Source of the DNA: Sporosarcina sp.
GTDB taxonomy: Bacteria; Bacillota; Bacilli; Bacillales_A; Planococcaceae
Length of the DNA: 5,466 nucleotides
Direction: 5' to 3'
Assembly: GCA_029263945.1 (NCBI GenBank)
Contig: JARIDM010000180.1
Coordinates: 1-5,466, forward strand
The notes beneath the pieces are model-generated. The model searched no databases. It worked only from the letters and a program-made list of their open reading frames with translations, and was not told the DNA's origin. The position numbers and the translations under genes were made by a program. Positions 1 to 5,466 of this stretch are shown one piece after another (the first letter of the stretch is position 1; the number at the start of each line of letters is the position of its first letter).

Positions 1-1
1 A

Positions 2-406
2 AGTGAAGCCATCACTATGGTTGTCGCTCAAGTAATGGGGAATGACGCAACAATTGGTTTCTCAGCGAGCCAAGGCAACTTTGAGCTAAACGTTTTTAAA
101 CCAGTCATCATTTATAACTTCTTACAATCAGTGACACTTTTGTCAGACGCAATGATCAGCTTTAACGACAATTGTGCAGTAGGCATTGAGCCAAATCGTG
201 AAGTCATTGATGGACATGTTAAAAATTCATTAATGCTTGTCACGGCGCTGAACCCACATATTGGGTATGAAAACGCGGCGAAGATCGCTAAAACAGCACA
301 TACGAATGGCACAACATTAAAAGAAGCGGCACTTGCAACTGGGCTCTTAACAGAAGCGCAGTTCGATGAATACGTGGATCCTTCGAAAATGATTGGCAAC
401 TCGTAA
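2..406 (+). CDS. fumC: Class II fumarate hydratase (fumarase C), C-terminal part
   Basis: Fumarase interconverts fumarate and L-malate in the TCA cycle as a soluble cytoplasmic homotetramer. The window opens inside the gene: 134 residues are readable from base 2, against about 460 in the family. The first visible residues (SEAITMVVAQVMGND) normally follow the GSS-MP-K-NP signature loop, so the catalytic serine lies just upstream and is not visible. The core-helix motif GNFELNVFKPV (visible residues 25-35) and the small C-terminal domain (NPHIGYENAAKIAK, 84-97; VDPSKMIG, 125-132) are intact and diagnostic. The C-terminal NPHIGY...DP..M.G pattern separates it from aspartase and argininosuccinate lyase relatives, although a diverged aspartase cannot be wholly excluded. 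It ends in TAA and is followed by an intrinsic terminator about 40 bases on, so it is probably the last gene of its transcript. Confidence 0.95.
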   Translation, partial: SEAITMVVAQVMGNDATIGFSASQGNFELNVFKPVIIYNFLQSVTLLSDAMISFNDNCAVGIEPNREVIDGHVKNSLMLVTALNPHIGYENAAKIAKTAHTNGTTLKEAALATGLLTEAQFDEYVDPSKMIGNS

Positions 407-444
407 AGGGTTGCACGGTGAATTCGGTTTGGAATCTTAAATAG

Positions 445-495
445 AAAAAGGTTGTCTACCATTCACTTTAGTGATGAAACAGACAACCTTTTTTT
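445..495 (+). terminator. Intrinsic terminator after fumC
   Basis: A perfect 13-bp inverted repeat pairs AAAAAGGTTGTCT (445-457) with AGACAACCTTTTT (481-493) and runs into a T tract (489-495). The 23-base loop holds a smaller stem, TCAC/GTGA, around TTTA. It lies 38 bases past the fumC stop and 33 bases before the next start codon, so it ends the fumC transcript. The A-rich left arm would give a short T tract on the other strand, but no gene reads in from that side. Confidence 0.9.
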
Positions 496-528
496 CAATA
501 AAATTTATACTTGTAAGGAGATGACGAG

Positions 529-1185
529 ATGAAAAACAAACCCTTTGTTGCGTCGTGGAGTGGTGGGAAAGATTCTGCGCTTGCTTATTACCGCGCAGTG
601 AATGCAGGAGCGATCCCGAAAAAGTTATGGACAATGTTTGAGCCAGATGAAAAACAGTCGAAATCTCATGCATTGCCCTTTGAAGTGGTTGAAGCCCAGG
701 CGAAAAGTCTAGGCGTCCCGTTAATGACACGCGGAGCTGATTGGAATGGTTATCAAGATCAGTTTTTAGATGCGATGAAAACCTGTGTTGCAAAAGGCAT
801 TCCAGCAGCCGTTTTTGGTGATATCGATGTAGAAGATCACTTAAAGTGGGTCCAAGAGACATGTGCAACCGTTGATATGGAAGCGATTCACCCTTTATGG
901 ATGACGCCTCGTAGACAATTATTAGAAGAATTTATTGATGTAGGATTTGAAGCTTATGTCATTGTTGTCAATACAAAAATGATGCCAGTCCATTTTATCG
1001 GTCGCAAGTTCACGATTGAATTCATGGATGAACTGGAATCATTAGGGATTGACGCATGCGGTGAATCTGGAGAGTTTCATACCGTCGTAATCGATGGACC
1101 GATTTTTTCGGAGCGACTGCAAGTTCAATTTGGTACAGAAATGGAACGAGACGGGTACGTATTTAAAGCGGTAACGCTGAATTAA
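529..1185 (+). CDS. Dph6-like ATP-pyrophosphatase (diphthine--ammonia ligase family)
   Basis: This 218-residue soluble protein belongs to the PP-loop (adenine nucleotide alpha-hydrolase) superfamily. SGGKDS at residues 11-16 is the ATP-pyrophosphate loop. FGDIDVEDHLKWVQ (96-109) and CGESGEFHT (177-185) followed by DGP (189-191) are hallmarks of the Dph6/ATP_bind_4 family, and the length is right for the single-domain form. Eukaryotic and archaeal Dph6 adenylates diphthine on EF-2 and amidates it. Bacterial EF-G lacks diphthamide, so the bacterial substrate is unknown and the 'diphthine--ammonia ligase' label describes the family only. Start choice: AAGGAG at 515-520, 8 bases before ATG; an ATG at 521 is out of frame and stops after three codons. 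It follows the fumC terminator and meets the next gene tail to tail, with four shared bases. I see no convincing promoter of its own; TATACT at 506-511 would start the RNA inside the SD site. Confidence 0.9.
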   Translation: MKNKPFVASWSGGKDSALAYYRAVNAGAIPKKLWTMFEPDEKQSKSHALPFEVVEAQAKSLGVPLMTRGADWNGYQDQFLDAMKTCVAKGIPAAVFGDIDVEDHLKWVQETCATVDMEAIHPLWMTPRRQLLEEFIDVGFEAYVIVVNTKMMPVHFIGRKFTIEFMDELESLGIDACGESGEFHTVVIDGPIFSERLQVQFGTEMERDGYVFKAVTLN

Positions 1186-1358
1186 AGTTCTTGATAATCT
1201 CGTTGATGTCTGCCGCCGTCTTTCACTTCCGCATGATATAATGCCTTTAATGCGTGATGTTTATCGAGTTCAAGTTCTTTCATGACTTTATGATAACGTG
1301 CTTCTAGTTTAGGGCTATTTTTCACAAGCTGTTCCATTTTAGTTGCTGAGTACTTCAT
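1182..1358 (-). CDS. Small hypothetical protein, 58 residues
   Basis: I do not recognise this protein. The minus-strand frame begins MKYSATKMEQLVKN and ends HQRDYQEL, then TAA. It is supported by a perfect AGGAGG SD (bases 1367-1372 read on the minus strand) 8 bases from ATG, by an extended -10-like element at a plausible distance upstream, and by filling the gap between two well-defined genes. The peptide is highly charged and rich in Lys and His (9 Lys, 3 Arg and 5 His against 9 acidic residues). It has no cysteine, no signal peptide and no membrane segment. Apart from NSP near residue 14 and DGG near 47, it has few helix breakers, so a small helical cytoplasmic protein is likely. Its TAA shares the palindrome TTAA (1182-1185) with the stop of the convergent ATP-pyrophosphatase gene. 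It is divergent from the TetM-like gene. No function is proposed. Confidence 0.8.
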   Translation of the reverse strand: MKYSATKMEQLVKNSPKLEARYHKVMKELELDKHHALKALYHAEVKDGGRHQRDYQEL

Positions 1359-1465
1359 AATGAGGACCTCCTATCTTTCGTTAGTCTTTAGCATAACATT
1401 TTTGGATGATAAATAAACCCATGTACAACGAGCGTTTCATGTGAGAAATGAAGTGAGGGGATCAT
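1359..1465. other. Divergent intergenic region (small protein / TetM-like GTPase)
   Basis: These 107 bases hold the start signals of two divergent genes. On the minus strand there is an AGGAGG SD and an extended -10-like element (1390-1398). On the plus strand there is a GAGGGG SD (1455-1460) 5 bases before the GTPase start. The best plus-strand -10 candidate is GATAAA (1408-1413), but no acceptable -35 lies at 17 bases, so the plus promoter is undefined. There is no long attenuator leader of the kind found upstream of tet(M): only a 7-codon ATG...TGA frame (1421-1444) without an SD, and a weak 5-bp hairpin TTCAT/ATGAA (1436-1452). Confidence 0.55.
1390..1398 (-). promoter_or_regulatory. Putative extended -10 promoter of the small gene
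   Basis: Read on the minus strand, this is TGTTATGCT: the TG-N motif followed by TATGCT, a 4-of-6 match to TATAAT that keeps the key first, second and last bases. The -35 at 17 bases (GTTTAT) is poor, which an extended -10 promoter can tolerate. The predicted RNA start near 1383 would leave a leader of about 25 bases containing the AGGAGG SD. Confidence 0.4.
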
Positions 1466-3406
1466 ATGTATAAAACCATTGGAATTTTAGCCCATGTAGA
1501 TGCTGGGAAAACGACTTTTTCTGAGCAACTCCTTTACCAAACAAAGAGCATTCGTCAAAGAGGACGTGTCGATCACAAAGACGCTTTTCTAGACAGCCAT
1601 GACATTGAAAGAAACCGTGGGATTACCGTATTCGCTGACCAGGCAATGCTCAGCTATAACGGCACCACTTATACGTTAATCGATACACCAGGACACGTCG
1701 ATTTTTCACCTGAAATGGAACGCTCGATTCAAGTGATGGATTACGCCGTGATTATTATTAATGCGGCGGAAGGTGTTGAAGGACATACCGAAACAGTTTG
1801 GCATCTATTGCAGAAACATCAAATTCCTACTTTTTTCTTTATCAATAAAGTCGATCGAGAAGGTGTGAACGTAGCGGCTGTCCTCAAAGACATACAAGGA
1901 AATCTATCTGAACATGTCTTTGATTGCACGACATCATTAACGAATGGTGTGATGAACGATGCGTTAATCGAATTTATCGCAGAGCGTGACGAAGTCTTGT
2001 TAGAACATTATTTGACGGAAGGTTATGATGAAGATTTATGGCTCACGCGCCTAAAAGTGATGATACAAACAAATAAGTTCTTTGTTTGTACAAGTGGATC
2101 TGCGCTGAAAGAGTTCGGCGTGATGGAGTTCTTTGACAAGTTAGATCGGCTCACAAAGACATCTTATGCAGACGACGGTGAATTTGCAGCGAGGGTTTAT
2201 AAAATTCGTCACGACGAGAACGGCAACCGCGTCACTTTTATGAAAGCTTTACAAGGTAGAGTAAGGGTTCGTGATGAAGTGAAATACGGCATACATAAAG
2301 AGAAGATTACTGAAATTAGAGTCTATAACGGTCATCGGTTTAAACGGATTGAAGAAGTTCATGCAGGTGAACTTTTTGCGGTGACAGGATTAACGAATGC
2401 AGTTGTTGGCCATGGGATTGGTGCTTTAAGTGAAAAAGCGACCTATTCGTTGAGTCCGACGTTAACTTCGACAGTTCGTTTTGATGCTGGGATACATGTC
2501 AAAGATGTCTTGAAATGTTTTTATCTCTTAGATGCAGAAGATCCGTCATTACATGTTGAGTGGGACGAACAAGTTCAAGAAATCCATGTCCATGTGATGG
2601 GGCTCATTCAATTAGAAGTCCTTCAACAAGTTGTTTTTGAACGTTTTCACATGAAGGTCACCTTTACTGATCCGAAAATCTTATATAAGGAGACCATAGA
2701 TTCAACAGTCACTGGTTATGGCCATTTTGAGCCGTTACGTCATTATGCAGAAGTTCACTTGAAAATAGAACCTTCCGAACGGGGAAGTGGCATTCACTTT
2801 GAAAATACTTGTCACGCAAATCATTTGTCAACGGGCAATCAAAACCTTGTGCAACACTACCTATTTGAACGTGCGCATCACGGTTTGTTAACAGGCTCCA
2901 GTCTGACCGACGTCAAAGTTACTTTATTAACGGGCAGAAGCCACAATGAACACACGTCGGGCGGAGACTTTAAAGAAGCTACCTACAGGGCACTCCGACA
3001 AGGGCTAGAGCAAGCAAAGAATGTACTTCTGGAACCGTATTATGAGGTGAAAATTAAAGTTGACAGTGAACACATCGGTCGTGTGTTGTCGGATATTCAA
3101 CAAGCATATGGCACTTTTGAACCGCCAGAAACAATGGGGGACAAGACGTTGATAACTGGACGAGCGCCTGTCGCAACGTTTATGAATTACAGCACGGTTT
3201 TTGCAGCAGTGACGAATGGGAAGGGGGTACTCAGTTTACAGTTCGGAGGATATGGTGTTTGTCACAATCCCGAACAAGTAATTGAAACTATCGGCTACGA
3301 TAAAAATGCTGATCCAGCTTATACGTCAAACTCCATTTTTTTATTGCACGGGAAAGGCTATCAAGTGCCTTGGGAAGAGGCAAAAGAAGCGATGCATTGC
3401 TTATAA
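1466..3406 (+). CDS. TetM/TetP-like ribosomal protection family GTPase (EF-G-like)
   Basis: This is a full-length 646-residue cytoplasmic translational GTPase; TetM has 639. G-domain motifs are intact: G1 AHVDAGKT (9-16), G2 RGIT (51-54), G3 DTPGH (73-77), G4 NKVD (127-130) and G5-like TSGSAL (209-214). A domain II beta-barrel follows at about 240-325, then domain III (about 335-408), domain IV from GYGHFEPLRHYAEVHL (417-432) through LLEPYY (521-526), and a domain V region to the end. Family members bind the 70S ribosome like EF-G, and TetM/TetO use a domain IV loop to expel tetracycline. Here the aligned loop, G490 to K503, reads GRSHNEHTSGGDFK instead of TetM's GLYYSPVSTPADFR, so the drug-displacing YSPV segment is absent. 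It resembles chromosomal 'TetM/TetP-like' proteins of Bacillales and Clostridia, as I recall them, better than classical acquired Tet proteins. Tetracycline resistance should not be assumed; a housekeeping or stress role on the ribosome is equally possible. SD GAGGGG lies 5 bases from ATG. It is monocistronic and ends inside a terminator stem. Confidence 0.9.
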   Translation: MYKTIGILAHVDAGKTTFSEQLLYQTKSIRQRGRVDHKDAFLDSHDIERNRGITVFADQAMLSYNGTTYTLIDTPGHVDFSPEMERSIQVMDYAVIIINAAEGVEGHTETVWHLLQKHQIPTFFFINKVDREGVNVAAVLKDIQGNLSEHVFDCTTSLTNGVMNDALIEFIAERDEVLLEHYLTEGYDEDLWLTRLKVMIQTNKFFVCTSGSALKEFGVMEFFDKLDRLTKTSYADDGEFAARVYKIRHDENGNRVTFMKALQGRVRVRDEVKYGIHKEKITEIRVYNGHRFKRIEEVHAGELFAVTGLTNAVVGHGIGALSEKATYSLSPTLTSTVRFDAGIHVKDVLKCFYLLDAEDPSLHVEWDEQVQEIHVHVMGLIQLEVLQQVVFERFHMKVTFTDPKILYKETIDSTVTGYGHFEPLRHYAEVHLKIEPSERGSGIHFENTCHANHLSTGNQNLVQHYLFERAHHGLLTGSSLTDVKVTLLTGRSHNEHTSGGDFKEATYRALRQGLEQAKNVLLEPYYEVKIKVDSEHIGRVLSDIQQAYGTFEPPETMGDKTLITGRAPVATFMNYSTVFAAVTNGKGVLSLQFGGYGVCHNPEQVIETIGYDKNADPAYTSNSIFLLHGKGYQVPWEEAKEAMHCL

Positions 3407-3441
3407 AAAACCCTTCTTCACGTGTGAAGAAGGGTTTTTTT
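3405..3441. terminator. Bidirectional intrinsic terminator
   Basis: A perfect 16-bp inverted repeat has arms at 3405-3420 and 3425-3440: A6 then CCCTTCTTCA, a CGTG loop, TGAAGAAGGG then T6, with a seventh T at 3441. The A6 and T tracts give a U run in either direction, so it serves both the GTPase gene (+) and the methyltransferase gene (-). It occupies almost the whole 33-base gap, and its arms reach into both stop codons (TAA at 3404-3406; minus-strand TAA at 3440-3442). Confidence 0.95.
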
Positions 3442-4606
3442 AATGTGACAATAAATCGCCTAATTCCTTTTCAAGAAAAGGCTTTGCGTTCAATAAATTT
3501 CTAAAATCTTCATAACGTGTAAAGTCTTCTGTAGATGCTTTTCTACCTGTTAGGTAAGCACGAATTAAGATGTTTTTTGGCGTGTGTTCCATATCGATAA
3601 ATTCGAGGAGTTGCGAATCATATCCAACGAGTGACAATAACTCCGCACGAATGGAATCTGTCGCAAGCGCGGAGAATCGTTCTTTCATGAGCCCGTGTTG
3701 CAGCATGACATCTAGTGCAGGCGCTTGAACCTGTGAGAATAATTCATGTTGACAACAAGGCACGCTTAAAATCACTTTTGCACCCCATTTTACAGCGCGT
3801 CCCAGCGCCATATCCGTCGCCACATCACACGCATGTAACGTGACAACCATATCGACAGCGGTTTCTTCGTTGTAATCATTAATGTCTCCAACGAGAAACT
3901 CAAGGTTTTCATATCCAAGGTCTTTTGCGATGAGGCTACATTCCTCAATGACTTCTTTTTTTAGGTCGAGTCCTGTAACTTTAAGGTCCAATCCTTTTTC
4001 AACATGTAAATAATGATAAAGCGCAAAAGTTAGGTAAGATTTACCCGAACCAAAGTCTAAAATCCGAATGGTACGGTCTTGCGGTAAGTGAGCGAGCGTG
4101 TCGTCAATAAATTCTACAAATCGATTAATTTGCCTGAATTTGTCTTGGTGTTGGTTTTTTACTTTGCCCTCTGCGGTTTGCACCCCTAATCGAACTAAAA
4201 AAGGATAAGGTGTGCTCGGATCTAACAAGTATTGCTTTTTTCGATTATGGGCCAAATCAACCGTTTTCGTAGAGGCAATTTCTTCTGATTTCCACAGCAC
4301 TTTGAACTTTTTAGAAAGTTGTACGTGGACTTTTTCATTGGAAAACTCCAAGTGAATTTGTCGAAAGCGTTCAAGCACTTCTTGTAGTTTTTCATCTACG
4401 TCTTCAACCCGAATGTTTTCATGATTTAAGACGCGTTCATATTGGGATTCAAATTGAATATAAAAGTCTCCACGGAGTTCGATTGGTTTCAACCGAATCC
4501 GTTTTAATTCATCCGATTTCATCCGTGGTTGGCTGATGGTCCCCGTGATAAATTGACCATTCGTGAGTCTTTCAGTTAATGTGGCTCGTAATGTTTCAAA
4601 TTCCAT
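3440..4606 (-). CDS. Class I SAM-dependent methyltransferase (Methyltransf_32-like)
   Basis: This is a 388-residue soluble protein. Residues 1-115 form an N-terminal region without a recognisable motif but with many charged residues. RKKQYLL (122-128) and the basic stretch KNQHQDKFRQINRFVEFID (150-168) precede a Rossmann-type domain. SAM-binding motif I is ILDFGSGKSYLT (182-193), the motif II acidic residue is in GLDLK (212-216), GDIND (240-244) is the next acidic loop, and the catalytic-face strand runs VVTLHACD (254-261), followed by VPCCQHEL (282-289). The Lys/His/Gln-Arg block before motif I and the later CC-containing motif fit the Methyltransf_32 group (METTL25/GSTCD relatives), some annotated as rRNA methyltransferases. 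The substrate is not shown; RNA is a guess. It is the second gene of an operon: it starts 11 bases after the nitroreductase stop, with AGGAG (4615-4619 on the minus strand) 8 bases from ATG, and that SD overlaps the upstream TAG. Confidence 0.85.
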   Translation of the reverse strand: MEFETLRATLTERLTNGQFITGTISQPRMKSDELKRIRLKPIELRGDFYIQFESQYERVLNHENIRVEDVDEKLQEVLERFRQIHLEFSNEKVHVQLSKKFKVLWKSEEIASTKTVDLAHNRKKQYLLDPSTPYPFLVRLGVQTAEGKVKNQHQDKFRQINRFVEFIDDTLAHLPQDRTIRILDFGSGKSYLTFALYHYLHVEKGLDLKVTGLDLKKEVIEECSLIAKDLGYENLEFLVGDINDYNEETAVDMVVTLHACDVATDMALGRAVKWGAKVILSVPCCQHELFSQVQAPALDVMLQHGLMKERFSALATDSIRAELLSLVGYDSQLLEFIDMEHTPKNILIRAYLTGRKASTEDFTRYEDFRNLLNAKPFLEKELGDLLSH

Positions 4607-4617
4607 ATCATCGACTC

Positions 4618-5346
4618 CTATTTAAAATCAAATCCTTGTTTTTGTAAAAACGCCTTCATATGTGGACGTCTCGGCTCACCTAAAAACGTTGCCATCGAAT
4701 CAGACCAGGCGGCGTCTTTTTGATTGGCACCGCGGGTTTTGTAGTAGTTATTCATGGCTTGATCGTAAGTGGGTATCAATTCGTCGTATTTCTCTGACTG
4801 ATACTCATTTTCATGGTAGACGGCTTCAATCGGAAGACGAGGTTTTACTTCATTGGCTTCAGCGGGTACACCGATGGACATGGCATACATCGGTGCCACA
4901 CCTTTAGGCAGGTTGAGTAGTTCGCTAATTGCTTCTGGTGCATTGCGTACACCTCCGATATAGCAAATGCCTAACCCTTTTGACTCTGCGGCAATGGCGA
5001 TATTTTGCGCGAAGAGCGCCACATCTGTCGTCGCTACCAGTAAGTTTTCAGCATACGTTGGATCGATTGTTTTGTTTATCAGTTGTGCTGCTCTCTCGAC
5101 CCGATAAAAATCCATGCAAAATACAAGCACTGCACCTGCGGTTAAGATTTGTTGCGGATTTTTGGAGAGTTCTGCAAGTTCTTTTTTCTTTTGTTCATCC
5201 GTGACATGAATGACTGAATAAGCTTGCACGAAATTTGCGGTAGAGGCGTGTTGACCAGCACGAATAATGGCGTGAAGTGTTTCAGTTGAAAGGGGTTCAT
5301 CTTTATAGTTTCTAACAGATGCATGAGATGTTAATAAATTAATCAT
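4618..5346 (-). CDS. nfsA: NfsA/NfrA-type NADPH-dependent flavin nitroreductase
   Basis: This 242-residue protein fits the oxygen-insensitive, FMN-binding NfsA/NfrA family, in which homodimers use NAD(P)H to reduce FMN, quinones, nitro compounds or disulfides. Supporting motifs are SHASVRNYKDEPLS (7-20; FMN-phosphate site with H8 and R12), ASTANFVQAYS (34-44), VFCMDFYR (75-82), DVALFAQNIAIAAES (108-122), GLGICYIGGVRN (124-135), KPRLP (168-172), HEN.Y (178-182) and YDQAMNNYYKTRG (194-206). The natural substrate cannot be read from the sequence. The start at 5346 is preferred over the longer frame from 5457. AGGAGG (5354-5359 on the minus strand) lies 7 bases upstream, family similarity begins there, and the extra 37 residues match nothing and would run through the control region. 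Position 9 is Ala where relatives usually have Arg or His (HRSIR, HHSVR). It is the first gene of the operon with the methyltransferase. Confidence 0.93.
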   Translation of the reverse strand: MINLLTSHASVRNYKDEPLSTETLHAIIRAGQHASTANFVQAYSVIHVTDEQKKKELAELSKNPQQILTAGAVLVFCMDFYRVERAAQLINKTIDPTYAENLLVATTDVALFAQNIAIAAESKGLGICYIGGVRNAPEAISELLNLPKGVAPMYAMSIGVPAEANEVKPRLPIEAVYHENEYQSEKYDELIPTYDQAMNNYYKTRGANQKDAAWSDSMATFLGEPRRPHMKAFLQKQGFDFK

Positions 5347-5437
5347 GTACGTTCCTCCTAAAAGATCTTCTACGAATAAGCTTATCAGATTCTCAACAGG
5401 GTAAACTACAATTAACGCTCGGAAAGGTGTGAAGGAT
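5347..5437. promoter_or_regulatory. Divergent promoter region with 10-bp palindrome
   Basis: These 91 bases separate the nitroreductase operon (-) from the gene starting at 5438 (+). A perfect palindrome, ATAAGCTTAT, lies at 5376-5385. For the minus strand, possible promoters are TTGTAG with GATAAG (19-base spacer) or TTGAGA with TAGAAG (18-base spacer); the second would start RNA almost at the SD. Either places the palindrome in or between the promoter elements, which suits an operator. It does not match the Fur, PerR or Rex consensus sequences I know. Confidence 0.45.
5382..5412 (+). promoter_or_regulatory. Putative promoter of the right-edge gene
   Basis: TTATCA (5382-5387) matches 4 of 6 bases of a -35 box. 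TACAAT (5407-5412) matches 5 of 6 bases of a -10 box, with a 19-base spacer that is longer than ideal. The predicted RNA start near 5419 leaves a leader of about 19 bases that keeps the SD of the gene at 5438. The -35 box overlaps the right half of the palindrome at 5376-5385. Confidence 0.4.
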
Positions 5438-5466
5438 ATGATTTGGATGGAAGGCATTTCGATTTC
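5438..5466 (+). CDS. Start of an unidentified gene (partial)
   Basis: An ATG at 5438 opens a frame that stays open to the window edge (MIWMEGISI). AAAGGTG at 5423-5429 gives an SD 8 bases away. A second in-frame ATG at 5447 could instead use GAAGGA at 5431-5436. A -10-like TACAAT lies upstream at 5407-5412. Nine residues are too few to assign a family. Support rests on the SD, the promoter-like element and the divergent layout. Confidence 0.5.

Noticed and set aside
506..511. TATACT as a -10 box for the ATP-pyrophosphatase gene
   Set aside because: RNA would start near 518, inside the AAGGAG SD, and no -35 box lies 16-18 bases upstream.
112..868. Open frames on the minus strand (112-462 and 437-868)
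   Set aside because: They lie antisense to the fumarase and the ATP-pyrophosphatase, run through the terminator hairpin, and show no family motif.
1167..1178. Small hairpin AGCG-GTAA-CGCT near the ATP-pyrophosphatase stop
   Set aside because: Only 4 bp with no following T tract; it lies in coding sequence and is too weak for a terminator.
1466..3406. The TetM-like gene as a recently acquired resistance element
   Set aside because: No insertion sequence, integrase, conjugative-element gene or flanking repeat is nearby, and its composition looks like that of its neighbours by eye.
4662..5204. Plus-strand open frames (4662-4907 and 4929-5204)
   Set aside because: They are antisense to the well-supported nitroreductase gene and their translations show no recognisable domain.
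5142..5324. 60-codon minus-strand frame
   Set aside because: It is an alternative frame inside the nitroreductase gene, with low-complexity composition and no motif.
5362..5369. AAGATCTT palindrome near the nitroreductase SD
   Set aside because: An 8-base palindrome is common by chance, and it does not extend or repeat.

Overview
The window looks like an ordinary stretch of chromosome from a Gram-positive bacterium of the Bacillales type. The evidence is strong purine-rich Shine-Dalgarno (SD) sites (AAGGAG, AGGAGG), compact intrinsic terminators with long T tracts, moderately AT-rich DNA, and protein families shared with Bacillus, staphylococci, Planococcaceae and Exiguobacterium. The genus cannot be settled from the sequence alone. 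No insertion sequence, integrase, tRNA, rRNA or CRISPR array was seen.

Layout from left to right. Bases 2-406 (+) are the C-terminal third of a class II fumarase, closed by a stem-loop terminator at 445-495. Bases 529-1185 (+) encode a Dph6-like ATP-pyrophosphatase. Its stop codon overlaps that of a convergent 58-residue gene at 1182-1358 (-), which has a perfect SD site and is easily missed because of its size. Bases 1466-3406 (+) encode a 646-residue GTPase of the EF-G/ribosomal-protection (TetM/TetP-like) family. A 16-bp bidirectional terminator (3405-3441) separates it from a convergent two-gene minus-strand operon: an NfsA/NfrA-type flavin nitroreductase (4618-5346) followed by a class I SAM-dependent methyltransferase (3440-4606). 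Bases 5347-5437 are a divergent control region holding a 10-bp palindrome, and a further plus-strand gene starts at 5438 and runs off the window.

The genes do not form one clear pathway. The only functional theme is translation. The EF-G-like GTPase carries two histidines in its domain IV tip loop, where TetM has its drug-displacing YSPV segment. The nearby ATP-pyrophosphatase belongs to the family whose eukaryotic and archaeal members finish diphthamide on a domain IV tip histidine of EF-2. The methyltransferase belongs to a family linked to RNA methylation. They lie in separate transcription units, so any link is conjecture. I see no convincing new multi-gene system. The items most worth checking are the divergent TetM-like tip loop, the unassigned small protein with its tail-to-tail overlap, and the palindrome between the nitroreductase and its divergent neighbour.
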